Assembly (NCBI RefSeq): GCF_018861125.1
Contig: NZ_JAHKQN010000013.1
Location: 221,160 to 285,159 of the forward strand
DNA length: 64,000 nucleotides
Direction of reading: 5' to 3'
Source of the DNA: Cellulophaga baltica
GTDB lineage: Bacteria > Bacteroidota > Bacteroidia > Flavobacteriales > Flavobacteriaceae
Below the pieces are notes generated by a model. The model was not told the origin of the DNA, made no database searches, and saw only the letters and a program-made list of their open reading frames with translations. The position numbers and the translations under genes were made by a program. Position 1 is the first letter of the stretch. Each line of letters starts with the position of its first letter. Below are positions 20,201 through 27,710 of the stretch, one piece after another.

Positions 20201-20271
20201 TTACTGTCTTGTGCAGAACTCAAAAGAATTGTAAATAACACAAGACAAAAACTAATTATTATTTTTTTCAT
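17248..20271 (-). CDS. Exported BNR/sortilin-like beta-propeller protein, 1007 aa
   Basis: A signal peptide (residues 1-20, cut after LLSSAQ) is followed by at least eight copies of the BNR/Asp-box pattern S-x-D-x-G-x-T/N-W, for example KSTDGGSNWKKI, KSSDAGETWEKI, KSVDGGATWNKI and RSSDAGENWTQL. These build one or two beta-propellers of the VPS10/sortilin or glycosyl-hydrolase-74-like type over residues about 30-720. The C-terminal part contains a beta-sandwich segment (about 770-880) and a helical tail. No catalytic pair of a known glycosidase family can be assigned. No T9SS tag is visible at the end, so export is probably to the periplasm or outer membrane by the Sec route. It shares its direction with the LolA-like gene 53 bases upstream. 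Confidence 0.8.
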   Translation of the reverse strand: MKKIIISFCLVLFTILLSSAQDSNSGKEIFGDLTARHIGPALMSGRINDVEVHPTNSRIVYIGSAGGGVWKSNDAGTTFNPIFDDYCQSIGAVSLDPNDPDNTIYVGTGETWPRNSVSIGDGLYKSTDGGSNWKKIGLEHSERISNVIVNPENSKEIYVAVLGALWGDNEERGVYKSSDAGETWEKILYVNPKTGCADLIMDPNNSKILYASMWEFRRTGWSFESGGSNSALYKSVDGGATWNKIHKGFPEGQLGRLGIALAPSNSNVLYTVIEAEKDERKGLYRSSDAGENWTQLNNDFGITVRPFYFSKIVVDPRDENIIVKGGLSGSISKDGGKTFKSLGRMHSDIHDIAFSIKDSDIMYVGTDGGVYRSMDGGTTMEIVENLPLSQFYHVSVDHETPYNVYGGLQDNGSWYGPSSSPGGVEARDWNSVGYGDGFRVLKHPTKKIIYSEMQGAENVWRFDVDRNVAKTIQPLTTEEDIKLRFNWNAPMALSSHVPDRFYMGSQFLHKSDDMGDTWKVISPDLTTNDPKKQTQENSGGLSKDNSGAENHTTIFTIAESPLDENVIWVGTDDGNVQVTKDGGKSWENTSQNISGLPKNTWTYHIEASVFDKGTAYAVFDGHTMNDKNTYAYKTTDFGKAWKNIITPDVYGFARNIQEDYENPDLLFLGTEFGLYVTLDGGLNWKKFTNNMPSVAVHYIELQQETNDLVMGTHGRGVIIIDDISPLRQLDNNVLGKTLHFFDTKPTVMNENTSFSGSFGAETQFVGQNKTTDAQIKYYLKSRHTFGKMSLEIQDLEGNKIVELGPGKSKGINIVNWGYTRKQPKVAKGKTFSFGGFSSPKVPAGTYKAVLTKGKETYEQTFDLVYDPKSTLTEADRNLKNSTIMSLYNMTEELAYMVYELDAMLAKANTDNNTKMLKKLNELKETLVITTGDNYVGSAEPQLREKMTDLYSKLINSYDKPSASELDNLKVISERYNKAKNNLYKLKKNFKGFDELKLDDYEKFLVSN

Positions 20272-20285
20272 CTTTATTTTATATT

Positions 20286-20312
20286 AAAAAAGACCTTGAT
20301 AAAAGGCCTTTT
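20286..20312 (-). terminator. Weak terminator after the LolA-like gene
   Basis: An imperfect stem (AAAAG-A-CCTT with AAGG-C-CTTTT, one mismatch) lies just past the stop of the leftward LolA-like gene, with a run of T on the minus strand. Confidence 0.45.
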
Positions 20313-20324
20313 AGTTGTGGTATG

Positions 20325-21089
20325 TTATTCTTCTGTTTCTATTACATCAGGAAAAGTAAATACTTCATCTCCTATTTCTGGATTTAATTCTATAGAAGAT
20401 ATAGTAACAGGGCTTCCTGGTTGCCCTTTAACACCTTGAGTTATTGCATAAGGAAAGTATAGTCCGTCTACTTCTTGGTAATCACTCATGGTAACTTCTG
20501 AGGTCATTCCTTTTCCTGGTCCAGTTTTAATTTCTGAATGAATTGCAATTGGAACATAGTTTTCAGCATCAAAATAGTAAAAAGAAATATCTTCCTCTTT
20601 CTTACCATCTACCAATATAGGTTCTTTAACCAATTTTATTTTGAATGTCTCTGCACCATCAATAGTCTCTTTACCTAATAACTCAACAGTATACCCTTTA
20701 TCTTTATAATCGATAAATGAATCTGGAAAATCATTGACATTTAATTTAAAATTACTAGTTGCTTCTGCATCGCTTTTTTCAGCTTTCATCGTCATAAAAT
20801 TGTGACTCCAAAGTGTTTCACCATCAAAAGCATTTTGCTTAATTTCTTTCCCCTGAAAGTTAATTAATGTGACTTGCTTACCTTCTTTTAATTGAATGAT
20901 TTCAAGTGGAATTTCCATTCCCTGTTGATTCACCTTAGCTATCATTTTCATTCCTTGTACCTCGCTAAGTTTGTCTAACCCTCCAATATTTTCAAAATAA
21001 TTAGAAATAATTTCATCGGCAGTTTGTGCTTGTAAGGAAGTACTAATTGCTATAAAAAATACAGCAATACATAATTTTAGTGTTTTCAT
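20325..21089 (-). CDS. LolA-like outer-membrane lipoprotein-sorting-type protein, 254 aa
   Basis: A signal peptide (residues 1-21, cut after SLQAQ) is followed by the LolA/LolB-like pattern: helix ADEIISNYFENIGGLDKL, then long antiparallel strands such as GMKMIAKVNQQGMEIPLEII and FKIKLVKEPILVDGKKEEDISFYYFDAENYVPI. This half-barrel binds lipid or acyl chains in known members. Many Bacteroidota have several paralogues of unknown client, so a role as the main lipoprotein chaperone should not be assumed. It lies upstream of the BNR protein in the same direction. Confidence 0.75.
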   Translation of the reverse strand: MKTLKLCIAVFFIAISTSLQAQTADEIISNYFENIGGLDKLSEVQGMKMIAKVNQQGMEIPLEIIQLKEGKQVTLINFQGKEIKQNAFDGETLWSHNFMTMKAEKSDAEATSNFKLNVNDFPDSFIDYKDKGYTVELLGKETIDGAETFKIKLVKEPILVDGKKEEDISFYYFDAENYVPIAIHSEIKTGPGKGMTSEVTMSDYQEVDGLYFPYAITQGVKGQPGSPVTISSIELNPEIGDEVFTFPDVIETEE

Positions 21090-21170
21090 AATTGTTATCG
21101 TATTTAGGTTTTTTTAATTAGTATCAATTACTAATTAATTGTTACACATAAAGTTAATTTATTTGAAACA

Positions 21171-21214
21171 AAAAACTAGCCCTAAAGTATAGTTATACTT
21201 TAGGGCTAGTTTTT
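21171..21214 (-). terminator. Strong terminator of the iron-sulfur gene run
   Basis: A 20-bp stem (AAAAACTAGCCCTAAAGTAT at 21171-21190 with its complement at 21195-21214) around loop AGTT stands just past the ferredoxin stop. Its A/T-run flanks allow either direction. Confidence 0.85.
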
Positions 21215-21237
21215 AATGCTTGAAATGAAAAAGAAAA

Positions 21238-21567
21238 TTAACTTTCTGGAGCTAATTCAATTTCTAAACCTTCCATTTCTTCATTTATGTGTAATTGACA
21301 TCCTAAACGGCTATTATCTTTTACATAGAATGCTTCTGCTAACATCGCATCTTCATCATCAGACTTTTCAGGTAAGTTTGTATCACTTTCTACATAACAT
21401 TGGCACGAAGCACACATTGCCATACCACCACAAACACCAATAGTACCTTCTGGCGCAAGTTCGTAAGCACGTACAAGCTCCATAATATTCATGTTCATAT
21501 CTGTAGGAGCATCAACCTCGTGTAAAACTCCTTCTCTGTCTTTAATTTTAATTTTTACGTCTGACAT
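21238..21567 (-). CDS. 2Fe-2S ferredoxin, adrenodoxin type, 109 aa
   Basis: The four cluster cysteines are C46, C52, C55 and C90 (GVCGGMAMCASC and RLGCQL). The C-x5-C-x2-C spacing with a late fourth Cys is that of vertebrate/bacterial-type ferredoxins that supply electrons in Fe-S assembly or to monooxygenases. The protein is small, acidic and cytoplasmic. It is the last gene of a leftward run with the Nfu-type and Mrp genes (gap 80 bases), which fits a role in Fe-S metabolism. Its partner reductase is not in the window. Confidence 0.88.
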   Translation of the reverse strand: MSDVKIKIKDREGVLHEVDAPTDMNMNIMELVRAYELAPEGTIGVCGGMAMCASCQCYVESDTNLPEKSDDEDAMLAEAFYVKDNSRLGCQLHINEEMEGLEIELAPES

Positions 21568-21647
21568 GGTTATTTATTATTTAAAATTCCCTCAGGTATA
21601 CGCATAGCTTACCATTGGGAATTGTACTCTTTTTTATAAATTTTAAG

Positions 21648-21887
21648 TTATCCTATATTGATAACCTCTTCTATTTGTGGCACGTATTTTTTAATGGTCA
21701 TTTCAACACCACTTTTTAAGGTCATTTGGTTTACCGAACAACCAACACAAGCACCTTCCAACTTTACTTTTACTGAAGTATCGTTATCAATAGAAATTAA
21801 TGATATATCGCCACCATCACTTTGTAAAAAAGGTCGAATTTCTTCTAATGCTTTTTCAACATTTAATTTTACTTCTTCCGACGTCAT
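21648..21887 (-). CDS. NifU-like C-terminal domain protein (Nfu type), 79 aa
   Basis: This is a stand-alone Nfu domain. The CxxC pair C47/C50 (ACVGC) can hold a bridging 4Fe-4S cluster between two subunits, and the start RPFLQSDGGDISL is the classic family signature. It lacks the A-type N-terminal domain of E. coli NfuA, as is normal for small Nfu proteins. Likely role is Fe-S cluster delivery. It begins two bases after the Mrp stop, so the two are co-translated, which supports a joint task in cluster transfer. Confidence 0.9.
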   Translation of the reverse strand: MTSEEVKLNVEKALEEIRPFLQSDGGDISLISIDNDTSVKVKLEGACVGCSVNQMTLKSGVEMTIKKYVPQIEEVINIG

Positions 21888-21889
21888 AA

Positions 21890-23038
21890 TTATTTCTTTT
21901 TAACCGGCGAACAACCCGCCATAGTAGTTATTTTAATAGCTTCAGTAGGTGGTAAACTATCATTTCTGTTTACAACTTCTTGCACTACATTTTTTGTAAT
22001 TTCTTCAAAAGCAGACTCAATAGGTGTTGCTGTTTGCATTGCCGCTGGTCTACCAACATCTCCTGCTTCACGAATACTCTGTACTAATGGAATTTCACCT
22101 AAAAACGGAACTTTTAAATCTTCTGATAAATGTTTAGCCCCTTCTTTACCAAAAATATAATACTTATTATCTGGCAATTCTTCTGGTGTAAAATAAGCCA
22201 TATTCTCAACAATACCCAACACTGGTACGTTTATAGAATCTTGCTGAAACATTGCAACACCCTTACGGGCATCAGCCAATGCAACTTCTTGTGGTGTACT
22301 TACTACAACTGCACCTGTTACAGGCATAGCTTGCATAATACTTAAATGAATATCACCTGTTCCTGGAGGTAAATCCAACAACATAAAATCTATTTCTCCC
22401 CAATGTGCATCAAAAATCATTTGATTTAATGCTTTTGAAGCCATTGGTCCTCTCCAAATTACTGCTTGGTTAGGTTGCGTAAAAAAGCCAATAGAAAGTA
22501 ATTTTACACCATAGCTTTCAACTGGTTTCATCTTAGACTTACCATCTATATTTACTGCTAAAGGTTTTTCTTGAGCAACATCAAACATAATTGGCATTGA
22601 TGGTCCGTAAATATCAGCATCTAACAAGCCTACTTTAAAGCCCATTTTTGCTAAAGTAACAGCTAAATTTGCGGTTACAGTAGATTTACCTACACCACCT
22701 TTACCAGAGGCTACTGCGATTATATTTTTGATTCCAGGTAATGGTTTTCCTTTTATTTCATTAGCCTTTGGCTTATCTGCAGCTACAGGAGCTTCAACTT
22801 TTATGTTAATTTTAATTTTAGCTTTTTCGTAAACTTCTTTATGAATGATTTTTAAAATCTCAACCTCAGTTTTTTTTCGTGCTTGAAGACTTGGGTTTGC
22901 AATTGTTATATCAACTTCAACCTCATCACCAAAAATCTGAACATTTTTAACTGCACCACTTTCTATCATATTCTGACCTTCACCAGGTACAGTAATGTTT
23001 TCTAATGCTTTGAGGATATCTTTTTTCTCTAATTTCAT
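21890..23038 (-). CDS. mrp: Mrp/NBP35 family Fe-S carrier ATPase, 382 aa
   Basis: Residues 1-80 form a MIP18/DUF59 domain. A short linker leads to the deviant-P-loop ATPase with GKGGVGKST (about 112-120), LLDADIYGPSMP and LLDLPPGTGDIHLS. These match ApbC/Mrp scaffolds that hand 4Fe-4S clusters to apoproteins. The C-terminal CxxC of some members is reduced to a single Cys (AGCSPVKKK). It heads the mrp-nfu-ferredoxin run. Confidence 0.92.
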   Translation of the reverse strand: MKLEKKDILKALENITVPGEGQNMIESGAVKNVQIFGDEVEVDITIANPSLQARKKTEVEILKIIHKEVYEKAKIKINIKVEAPVAADKPKANEIKGKPLPGIKNIIAVASGKGGVGKSTVTANLAVTLAKMGFKVGLLDADIYGPSMPIMFDVAQEKPLAVNIDGKSKMKPVESYGVKLLSIGFFTQPNQAVIWRGPMASKALNQMIFDAHWGEIDFMLLDLPPGTGDIHLSIMQAMPVTGAVVVSTPQEVALADARKGVAMFQQDSINVPVLGIVENMAYFTPEELPDNKYYIFGKEGAKHLSEDLKVPFLGEIPLVQSIREAGDVGRPAAMQTATPIESAFEEITKNVVQEVVNRNDSLPPTEAIKITTMAGCSPVKKK

Positions 23039-23250
23039 TTGAATCTATTGCTTCAATTTAAGTAATAAGACGTAATTTTTTTTAATCATTTCAATAAAAA
23101 AACAAAATTTTAAATGCAATTACGTAAAACTATTCTCTTTATATTAATAAAACTGAATTGTAAAATACAAAGATAAGCTATAGGGCTGATATTAAGAAAG
23201 GTTGAAATTGAAATATAACATAGTTTGATAAGAATGTCTTATGTAAATAT

Positions 23251-23586
23251 TTACTCTAATTCCGTAAACGGATCCCAAAAATGTTTTTCTAAATTCTGAA
23301 TTTGATTATCAACAATTACAACACCCTCATTCTCTAATAATTGTTGCATTAGGTTAGTACCATCAAAATGATGTTTACCAGTTAGTAAACCTTGTTTATT
23401 TACCACTCTATGTGCCGGAACATCATCCATATTATGCGATGCATTCATTGCCCAACCAACCATACGAGCACTACGCGCGGCACCTAAATATTTTGCTATT
23501 GCTCCATAAGAAGTTACGCGACCAACGGGAATTTTTTTAGCCACTTCATATACTTTCTCGAAAAAATTGACATTCTCTTCTTTCAT
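23251..23586 (-). CDS. Alkyltransferase-like (ATL) protein of the MGMT family, 111 aa
   Basis: The fold is the DNA-binding domain of O6-alkylguanine-DNA alkyltransferase: the helix-turn-helix with arginine finger (AARSARMVGWAM) and the active-site loop. The loop reads PAHRVV where active enzymes have PCHRV, so the alkyl-accepting Cys is replaced by Ala. In ATL proteins such a loss leaves a lesion-binding protein that flags alkylated guanine for nucleotide excision repair. The length is that of ATLs, without the N-terminal half of Ogt. It is followed leftward by a 212-base gap and preceded by the LysE-type gene two bases away. Confidence 0.85.
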   Translation of the reverse strand: MKEENVNFFEKVYEVAKKIPVGRVTSYGAIAKYLGAARSARMVGWAMNASHNMDDVPAHRVVNKQGLLTGKHHFDGTNLMQQLLENEGVVIVDNQIQNLEKHFWDPFTELE

Positions 23587-23588
23587 AC

Positions 23589-24215
23589 CTAATAATTAAG
23601 AAGTCGAAATACTGTAATGACAAATAAGATACACATTAAAATACTTAATATATAGTTTGAATTCCTTGAAAATGTATTGTTTTTAGATTCTAATTTATTG
23701 AAGTAAATCGTATATAAATACAGAACCGTAAAAGTTCCGCAACCTGCACCTAAAATAAAAATGATAATATCTGATGCTTCGAACTTAATCCAACCTGATG
23801 CTTTCCACATTGCATTTAACCCACTATAATAAGGGATTGTCAACAAATTAATTGACGCTAAAAAAACACCTTTAAAAAAACTGTTTTTTTTACTAACCTT
23901 GATGGTTTTCTTTTTTTTAGGTTTATTGCGCTTCGCAATTATAAAGAAATATATTGCAAGAGTCCCAAAAACCACCAATGCTATTTTCAGTAATACCGCA
24001 ACCACACTCGGGTGATTGTGTAAATATTTAGAAATTAATACCGCAATATAGGCTTGCAGTATTATTGTCACTGAAACCCCTAAACTAAAGATAATTCCGT
24101 TTAGCTTACCTTTATCTACGCTTGTTTTTGCTGCATTCATATTCAACAATCCCGGAGGAACTGTTGCCATAAAAGCCGCCGAAAAAGTAGCAAAAAACAA
24201 AATTAGTAAATGCAT
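23589..24215 (-). CDS. LysE family amino-acid exporter-like membrane protein, 208 aa
   Basis: Six hydrophobic segments fill the chain. The N-terminal AAFMATVPPGLLNMNAAKTSVDKG fits the LysE/RhtB family start, where a PGP-type motif precedes the second half of TM1. Here the motif is PPGLLN. A basic cytoplasmic loop (KRNKPKKKKTIKVSKKN, about 92-108) sits mid-chain. Substrate is unknown. It is translationally coupled to its neighbours (trmB ends at 24216 and the ATL gene starts at 23586). Confidence 0.8.
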   Translation of the reverse strand: MHLLILFFATFSAAFMATVPPGLLNMNAAKTSVDKGKLNGIIFSLGVSVTIILQAYIAVLISKYLHNHPSVVAVLLKIALVVFGTLAIYFFIIAKRNKPKKKKTIKVSKKNSFFKGVFLASINLLTIPYYSGLNAMWKASGWIKFEASDIIIFILGAGCGTFTVLYLYTIYFNKLESKNNTFSRNSNYILSILMCILFVITVFRLLNY

Positions 24216-24887
24216 CTATCTAACTTTGAATTGTATGTATGTGATAGGCTTTCCTTTTTCAAGGTATTGATTTTCGTAAAAAGTTTGTATAGTTAAAACT
24301 TCTTTTGGGCTACCTGCATTTTTGTACACATCATGGTTAGCATAAATTACTTCTAAACCAGAACCATGTAGTAAACCTAAAGTATAGCCATGCATAAACT
24401 CACTATCTGTTTTTAAATTTACGACTCCTGTTTCGTTTAAAATATGACAATATTTATCTAAAAACAATTTGTTGGTAAGTCTATGTTTTGTTCTCTTGTA
24501 TTTAATTTGAGGATCTGGAAAAGTAATCCATATTTCAGAAATTTCATTTTCTGCAAAAAGTTGATCAATTAATTCAATCTGACTTCTAATAAAAGCAACA
24601 TTAGGCAAGTTTTGATCAATAGCAGTTTTTGCACCACGCCAAAAACGAGCTCCTTTAATATCAACACCAATAAAATTCTTGTCTTTATGTAGTTTTGCTA
24701 AGCCAACAGTATATTCACCTTTACCGCAACCTAATTCTAAAATTATTGGATTATCATTTTTAAAGAACGTATTCCATTTGCCTTTTAAAGGGAATTCACC
24801 TTTATAAACATCTTCACGTAATGGCTGAAACACATTATCAAATGTCTCGTTTTCTTTAAATCTTTTTAGTTTGTTCTTACTACCCAC
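24216..24887 (-). CDS. trmB: tRNA (guanine-N7-)-methyltransferase
   Basis: The SAM-binding motif LELGCGKGEYT (about 52-62), the following FIGVDIKGAR and the family hallmark ITFPDPQIKYKRTKHRL are all present, as is the C-terminal VLTIQTFYENQYLEKG. It makes m7G46 in the variable loop of tRNAs. Length 223 aa is normal for the family. It is the first gene of a short leftward unit with the LysE-type and ATL genes. Confidence 0.95.
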   Translation of the reverse strand: MGSKNKLKRFKENETFDNVFQPLREDVYKGEFPLKGKWNTFFKNDNPIILELGCGKGEYTVGLAKLHKDKNFIGVDIKGARFWRGAKTAIDQNLPNVAFIRSQIELIDQLFAENEISEIWITFPDPQIKYKRTKHRLTNKLFLDKYCHILNETGVVNLKTDSEFMHGYTLGLLHGSGLEVIYANHDVYKNAGSPKEVLTIQTFYENQYLEKGKPITYIQFKVR

Positions 24888-24953
24888 CCTAAATCTTATT
24901 TTGTGCCGGCAAAGCTAAGAAATTCTTTATATTAAGACTGTAACAAGTGTTAT

Positions 24954-26027
24954 TTAACTTTCTACAGCTACATCTTCAACTTTTTCTTGTGCTTTTTCAA
25001 GTGTAAATGAGAATTCAGAACCTACATCAACCACACTTTCAACATAAATTTTCTCATTATGAGCTTCAATAATATGTTTTACTATTGAAAGTCCTAACCC
25101 TGAACCCCCTTCTTGGCGACTACCACTTCTATCTACTCTATAAAAACGTTCAAAAAGTCTTGGAATATGGTTTTTTGCAATTCCTTCTCCATTATCCGTA
25201 ACTCTTACAATGACACGGTTTTTTACCAAATTTTCAATGCTAACTTCAGTAGTACCGTTTTGTTCACCATATTTAATTGAGTTCACTAATAAATTAGTTA
25301 TAACTTGCTGAATTTTCTCTTTATCACCATTAACCATTATAGGTGAGTTGTATCTCATATCAAAAGTGAGTGCTATTTTCTTTTTAGCCGCTTTCATTTC
25401 TAATAAATCAAAAACACTTTGCACCAACTCAACAATATTAAAGGTTGATACTTCAAGATTTAAATCACCCGTTTCTAATTTGGTAATTAAATCTAAATCT
25501 TTAACAATATAAATAAGCCTTTCCACTCCTTTATTTGCTCTCTGAAGGTATTTTTTTCGAATTACTTTATCATTCGCCGCACCATCAAGCAAGGTCAAAA
25601 TATACCCTTGAACAGTAAAAAGTGGTGTTTTTAGTTCATGTGATACATTTCCAATAAAATCACGTCTATATTCTTCTCTAACCTTTAGTGTTTCAATCTC
25701 AATTTTTTTGTCTTTTGCGAATTTTTCAATCTCATTGGTCAAACTACTCATATCAGTAGTTACTGTTCTTGACGAAAGACTAGAAGACTCTAAAAGAGAA
25801 ACATCATCATAGATTTTCTTAATTCTTTTGTAGATAAATTTTTCAACACGAAGTTGTATCACAAAAAAACAAATAACATAGGTAAGTAAAGACGATAATG
25901 CAATTAGCCACCAGTCCAAAGCATCTTTTAACCAAGCAAAACTTATTAAAATTAATGTTATTGTAATCGTTATATATAGAGCAGACCTAAAAGCAAATCT
26001 GTAAGATTTTTTAAATAATATAGCCAT
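24954..26027 (-). CDS. Sensor histidine kinase, PhoR-like, 357 aa
   Basis: Two membrane helices lie in residues about 10-55 with almost no periplasmic loop between them, so the signal is probably sensed in or near the membrane. The catalytic core is complete: H-box VSHELKTPL, N-box NLLVNSIKYGE, G1 VTDNGEGI, F-box RLFERFYRVDRS and G2 GGSGLGLSI. Its start codon overlaps the stop of the response regulator gene by one base (TAATG type), so the two are co-translated. Confidence 0.92.
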   Translation of the reverse strand: MAILFKKSYRFAFRSALYITITITLILISFAWLKDALDWWLIALSSLLTYVICFFVIQLRVEKFIYKRIKKIYDDVSLLESSSLSSRTVTTDMSSLTNEIEKFAKDKKIEIETLKVREEYRRDFIGNVSHELKTPLFTVQGYILTLLDGAANDKVIRKKYLQRANKGVERLIYIVKDLDLITKLETGDLNLEVSTFNIVELVQSVFDLLEMKAAKKKIALTFDMRYNSPIMVNGDKEKIQQVITNLLVNSIKYGEQNGTTEVSIENLVKNRVIVRVTDNGEGIAKNHIPRLFERFYRVDRSGSRQEGGSGLGLSIVKHIIEAHNEKIYVESVVDVGSEFSFTLEKAQEKVEDVAVES

Positions 26028-26713
26028 TATATAATAAACTTATAGCCTACTCCTTTGACAGTTTTAAAGTTATCATCACCTATTTTTTCACGAAGTTTTC
26101 TAATGTGAACATCAATTGTACGACCACCCACAACAACTTCGTTACCCCAAACTTTATCTAAAATAACTTCTCTTTTAAATACTTTATTAGGTTTTGAAGT
26201 TAGCAACGCTAATAATTCAAACTCTTTTCTTGGTAAAGTAAGTTCTTTACCGTTATTGATAATTTTATACTCTTCTCTATTAATAACAATATTACCAACC
26301 TTTACAATATCTTCTACTTCAGCAGTATCTTCTTTTAACCTTCTAAGTAATGCTTTTACTTTACTAACAAAAACTTTTGGTTTAATTGGTTTTGTAATAT
26401 AGTCATCAGCACCAGCATCAAAACCAGCAACTTGTGAATAATCTTCACTTCTAGCAGTTAAAAAAGTAATAATTGTATTTTCCAAACCTGAAGTATTTCT
26501 AATAACTTCACAAGCTTCAATACCATCCATTTCTGGCATCATTACATCTAATATTATAAGGTGTGGTTGTTTCTTTTTTGCTTTAGCAACACCTTCAACT
26601 CCATTCTTTGCTGTACTTACATCATACCCTTCAGAACTCAAATTATAACTTAAAATCTCTAGAATATCTGGCTCATCATCAACTAATAATATTCTAATGT
26701 CTTTGTTTTTCAT
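26027..26713 (-). CDS. OmpR/PhoB-type response regulator, 228 aa
   Basis: The receiver domain (1-120) has the acidic pair near the start (LVDDEPD), the phospho-acceptor Asp in ILDVMMPEMDG, Thr in FLTARSE and Lys in DDYITKPIK. The C-terminal winged helix (about 135-228) ends in GRTIDVHIRKLREKIG and VKGVGYKF, as in PhoB-like regulators. It is expressed with the kinase gene that follows; a TACTTTTG -7 candidate lies about 105 bases upstream. Confidence 0.93.
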   Translation of the reverse strand: MKNKDIRILLVDDEPDILEILSYNLSSEGYDVSTAKNGVEGVAKAKKKQPHLIILDVMMPEMDGIEACEVIRNTSGLENTIITFLTARSEDYSQVAGFDAGADDYITKPIKPKVFVSKVKALLRRLKEDTAEVEDIVKVGNIVINREEYKIINNGKELTLPRKEFELLALLTSKPNKVFKREVILDKVWGNEVVVGGRTIDVHIRKLREKIGDDNFKTVKGVGYKFII

Positions 26714-26819
26714 CTGCTTGATATCTATTTGTTTGTTAGAGTTAATGTAATACTTACAATTTAATAAAAATAGTATAGAATACGCTTTGCATTAAGGTCA
26801 TAAATATTGACTATTCGCC

Positions 26820-26827
26820 CAAAAGTA
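26820..26827 (-). promoter_or_regulatory. Candidate -7 element of the two-component operon
   Basis: Minus-strand TACTTTTG is an exact TAnnTTTG match, giving a leader of roughly 100 bases before the response regulator start. No -33 TTG was found at the usual spacing. Confidence 0.35.
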
Positions 26828-27110
26828 AAGATAATACTATTATGTATATACCTACTTAACGTTGATTTAATATCATAACATTTAGGTAACTCTGAAGCTC
26901 TATTTTTCAATATTCAGTTAACATATAGTTTATATTTATATGCCTGTTTTAATAATTACTAATAAAAACTACTATTTATGTAATTTTAAAAATTATTTAA
27001 TTTAAGAATAAAACCGCCAACACCTTAGTTCGTTTTGACATTTTTATACGCAATTCATCGAAAATATTTTAGATATTCCAATTGCAAAGATGCTTAGCTA
27101 CAAAAAATAC

Positions 27111-27118
27111 TATATTTG
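27111..27118 (+). promoter_or_regulatory. Candidate -7 element of the first mini T9SS-tag gene
   Basis: TATATTTG matches TAnnTTTG exactly, 27 bases before the ATG at 27146. The nearest upstream TTG (27082-27084) is 26 bases away, a little longer than usual. Confidence 0.4.
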
Positions 27119-27145
27119 TAACATACCATTTGCTTATAAAAATAT

Positions 27146-27454
27146 ATGAAGAAACTTTACTTTATACTTATTTTTTTATTTACAACCTTCGCATTTGCTC
27201 AACATACTACAGCAAATGAAACCATTGATGGTTTTAAAATTTACCCTAACCCGGTTACTAATGGTAAAGTATTTATAAGCACAACTTTAAATGCTCCGAA
27301 AAAAATTGCAATCTACGATATACTCGGAACAAAAATTATAGAGACTACTATTATAGGTAAAGAATTAAACCTTTCAAATATTGATGCCGGTATGTATATG
27401 CTTCGTGTTGTTGAAAACAACAAAGTAGCTACCCGAAAACTTATTATTAAGTAA
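27146..27454 (+). CDS. Mini secreted protein made of a signal peptide and a T9SS type A sorting domain, 102 aa
   Basis: A signal peptide (residues 1-18, cut after TFAFAQ) is followed after only about ten residues by a full T9SS type A sorting domain: FKIYPNPVTNGKVFIS (about 31-46), IYDILGTKI and the C-terminal AGMYMLRVVENNKVATRKLIIK. In normal T9SS clients this domain of about 70-80 residues ends a large cargo protein. Here there is no cargo. The protein could be a stand-alone surface or competitor peptide, or the remnant of a larger gene. A weaker relative lies 256 bases downstream in the same direction. Confidence 0.8.
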   Translation: MKKLYFILIFLFTTFAFAQHTTANETIDGFKIYPNPVTNGKVFISTTLNAPKKIAIYDILGTKIIETTIIGKELNLSNIDAGMYMLRVVENNKVATRKLIIK

Positions 27455-27552
27455 TAATACATTTCTTATTAACTAACTAATAAGTAGTTATTCCTTTTTA
27501 TTCTATTTCAAAATTATTATCTAGCTCTACTAGAAATACAACCACACATCTC

Positions 27553-27582
27553 AAAAAAAACCAATTTCAAACTGGCTTTTTA
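27553..27582 (+). terminator. Weak hairpin between the two mini-tag genes
   Basis: AAAAAACCAATTT and AAACTGGCTTTTT can pair with one A/C mismatch and a T-run follows. The loop is tight, so terminator strength is doubtful. Confidence 0.3.
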
Positions 27583-27710
27583 GCTAATTATTGTATTGAA
27601 ATAATAAAAATAGTGTGTTTGACCTACAATAAAATGAGTTTCACAACAATTAATGACACTCAAGATACACTTTCCATAAATTTACATCAGTTATCCAAAT
27701 CACAAGAGAT

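Larger units (their letters stand above)
26714..27145. other. Divergent intergenic region with candidate promoters, 432 bases
   Basis: This gap parts the leftward two-component genes from the rightward mini T9SS-tag gene. It is very AT-rich. I see no open frame with a signal peptide, no tRNA and no long hairpin in it. It holds one -7 candidate for each direction: minus-strand TACTTTTG at 26820-26827 and plus-strand TATATTTG at 27111-27118. The space between them (about 280 bases) is unexplained and could hold regulator sites. Confidence 0.5.
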
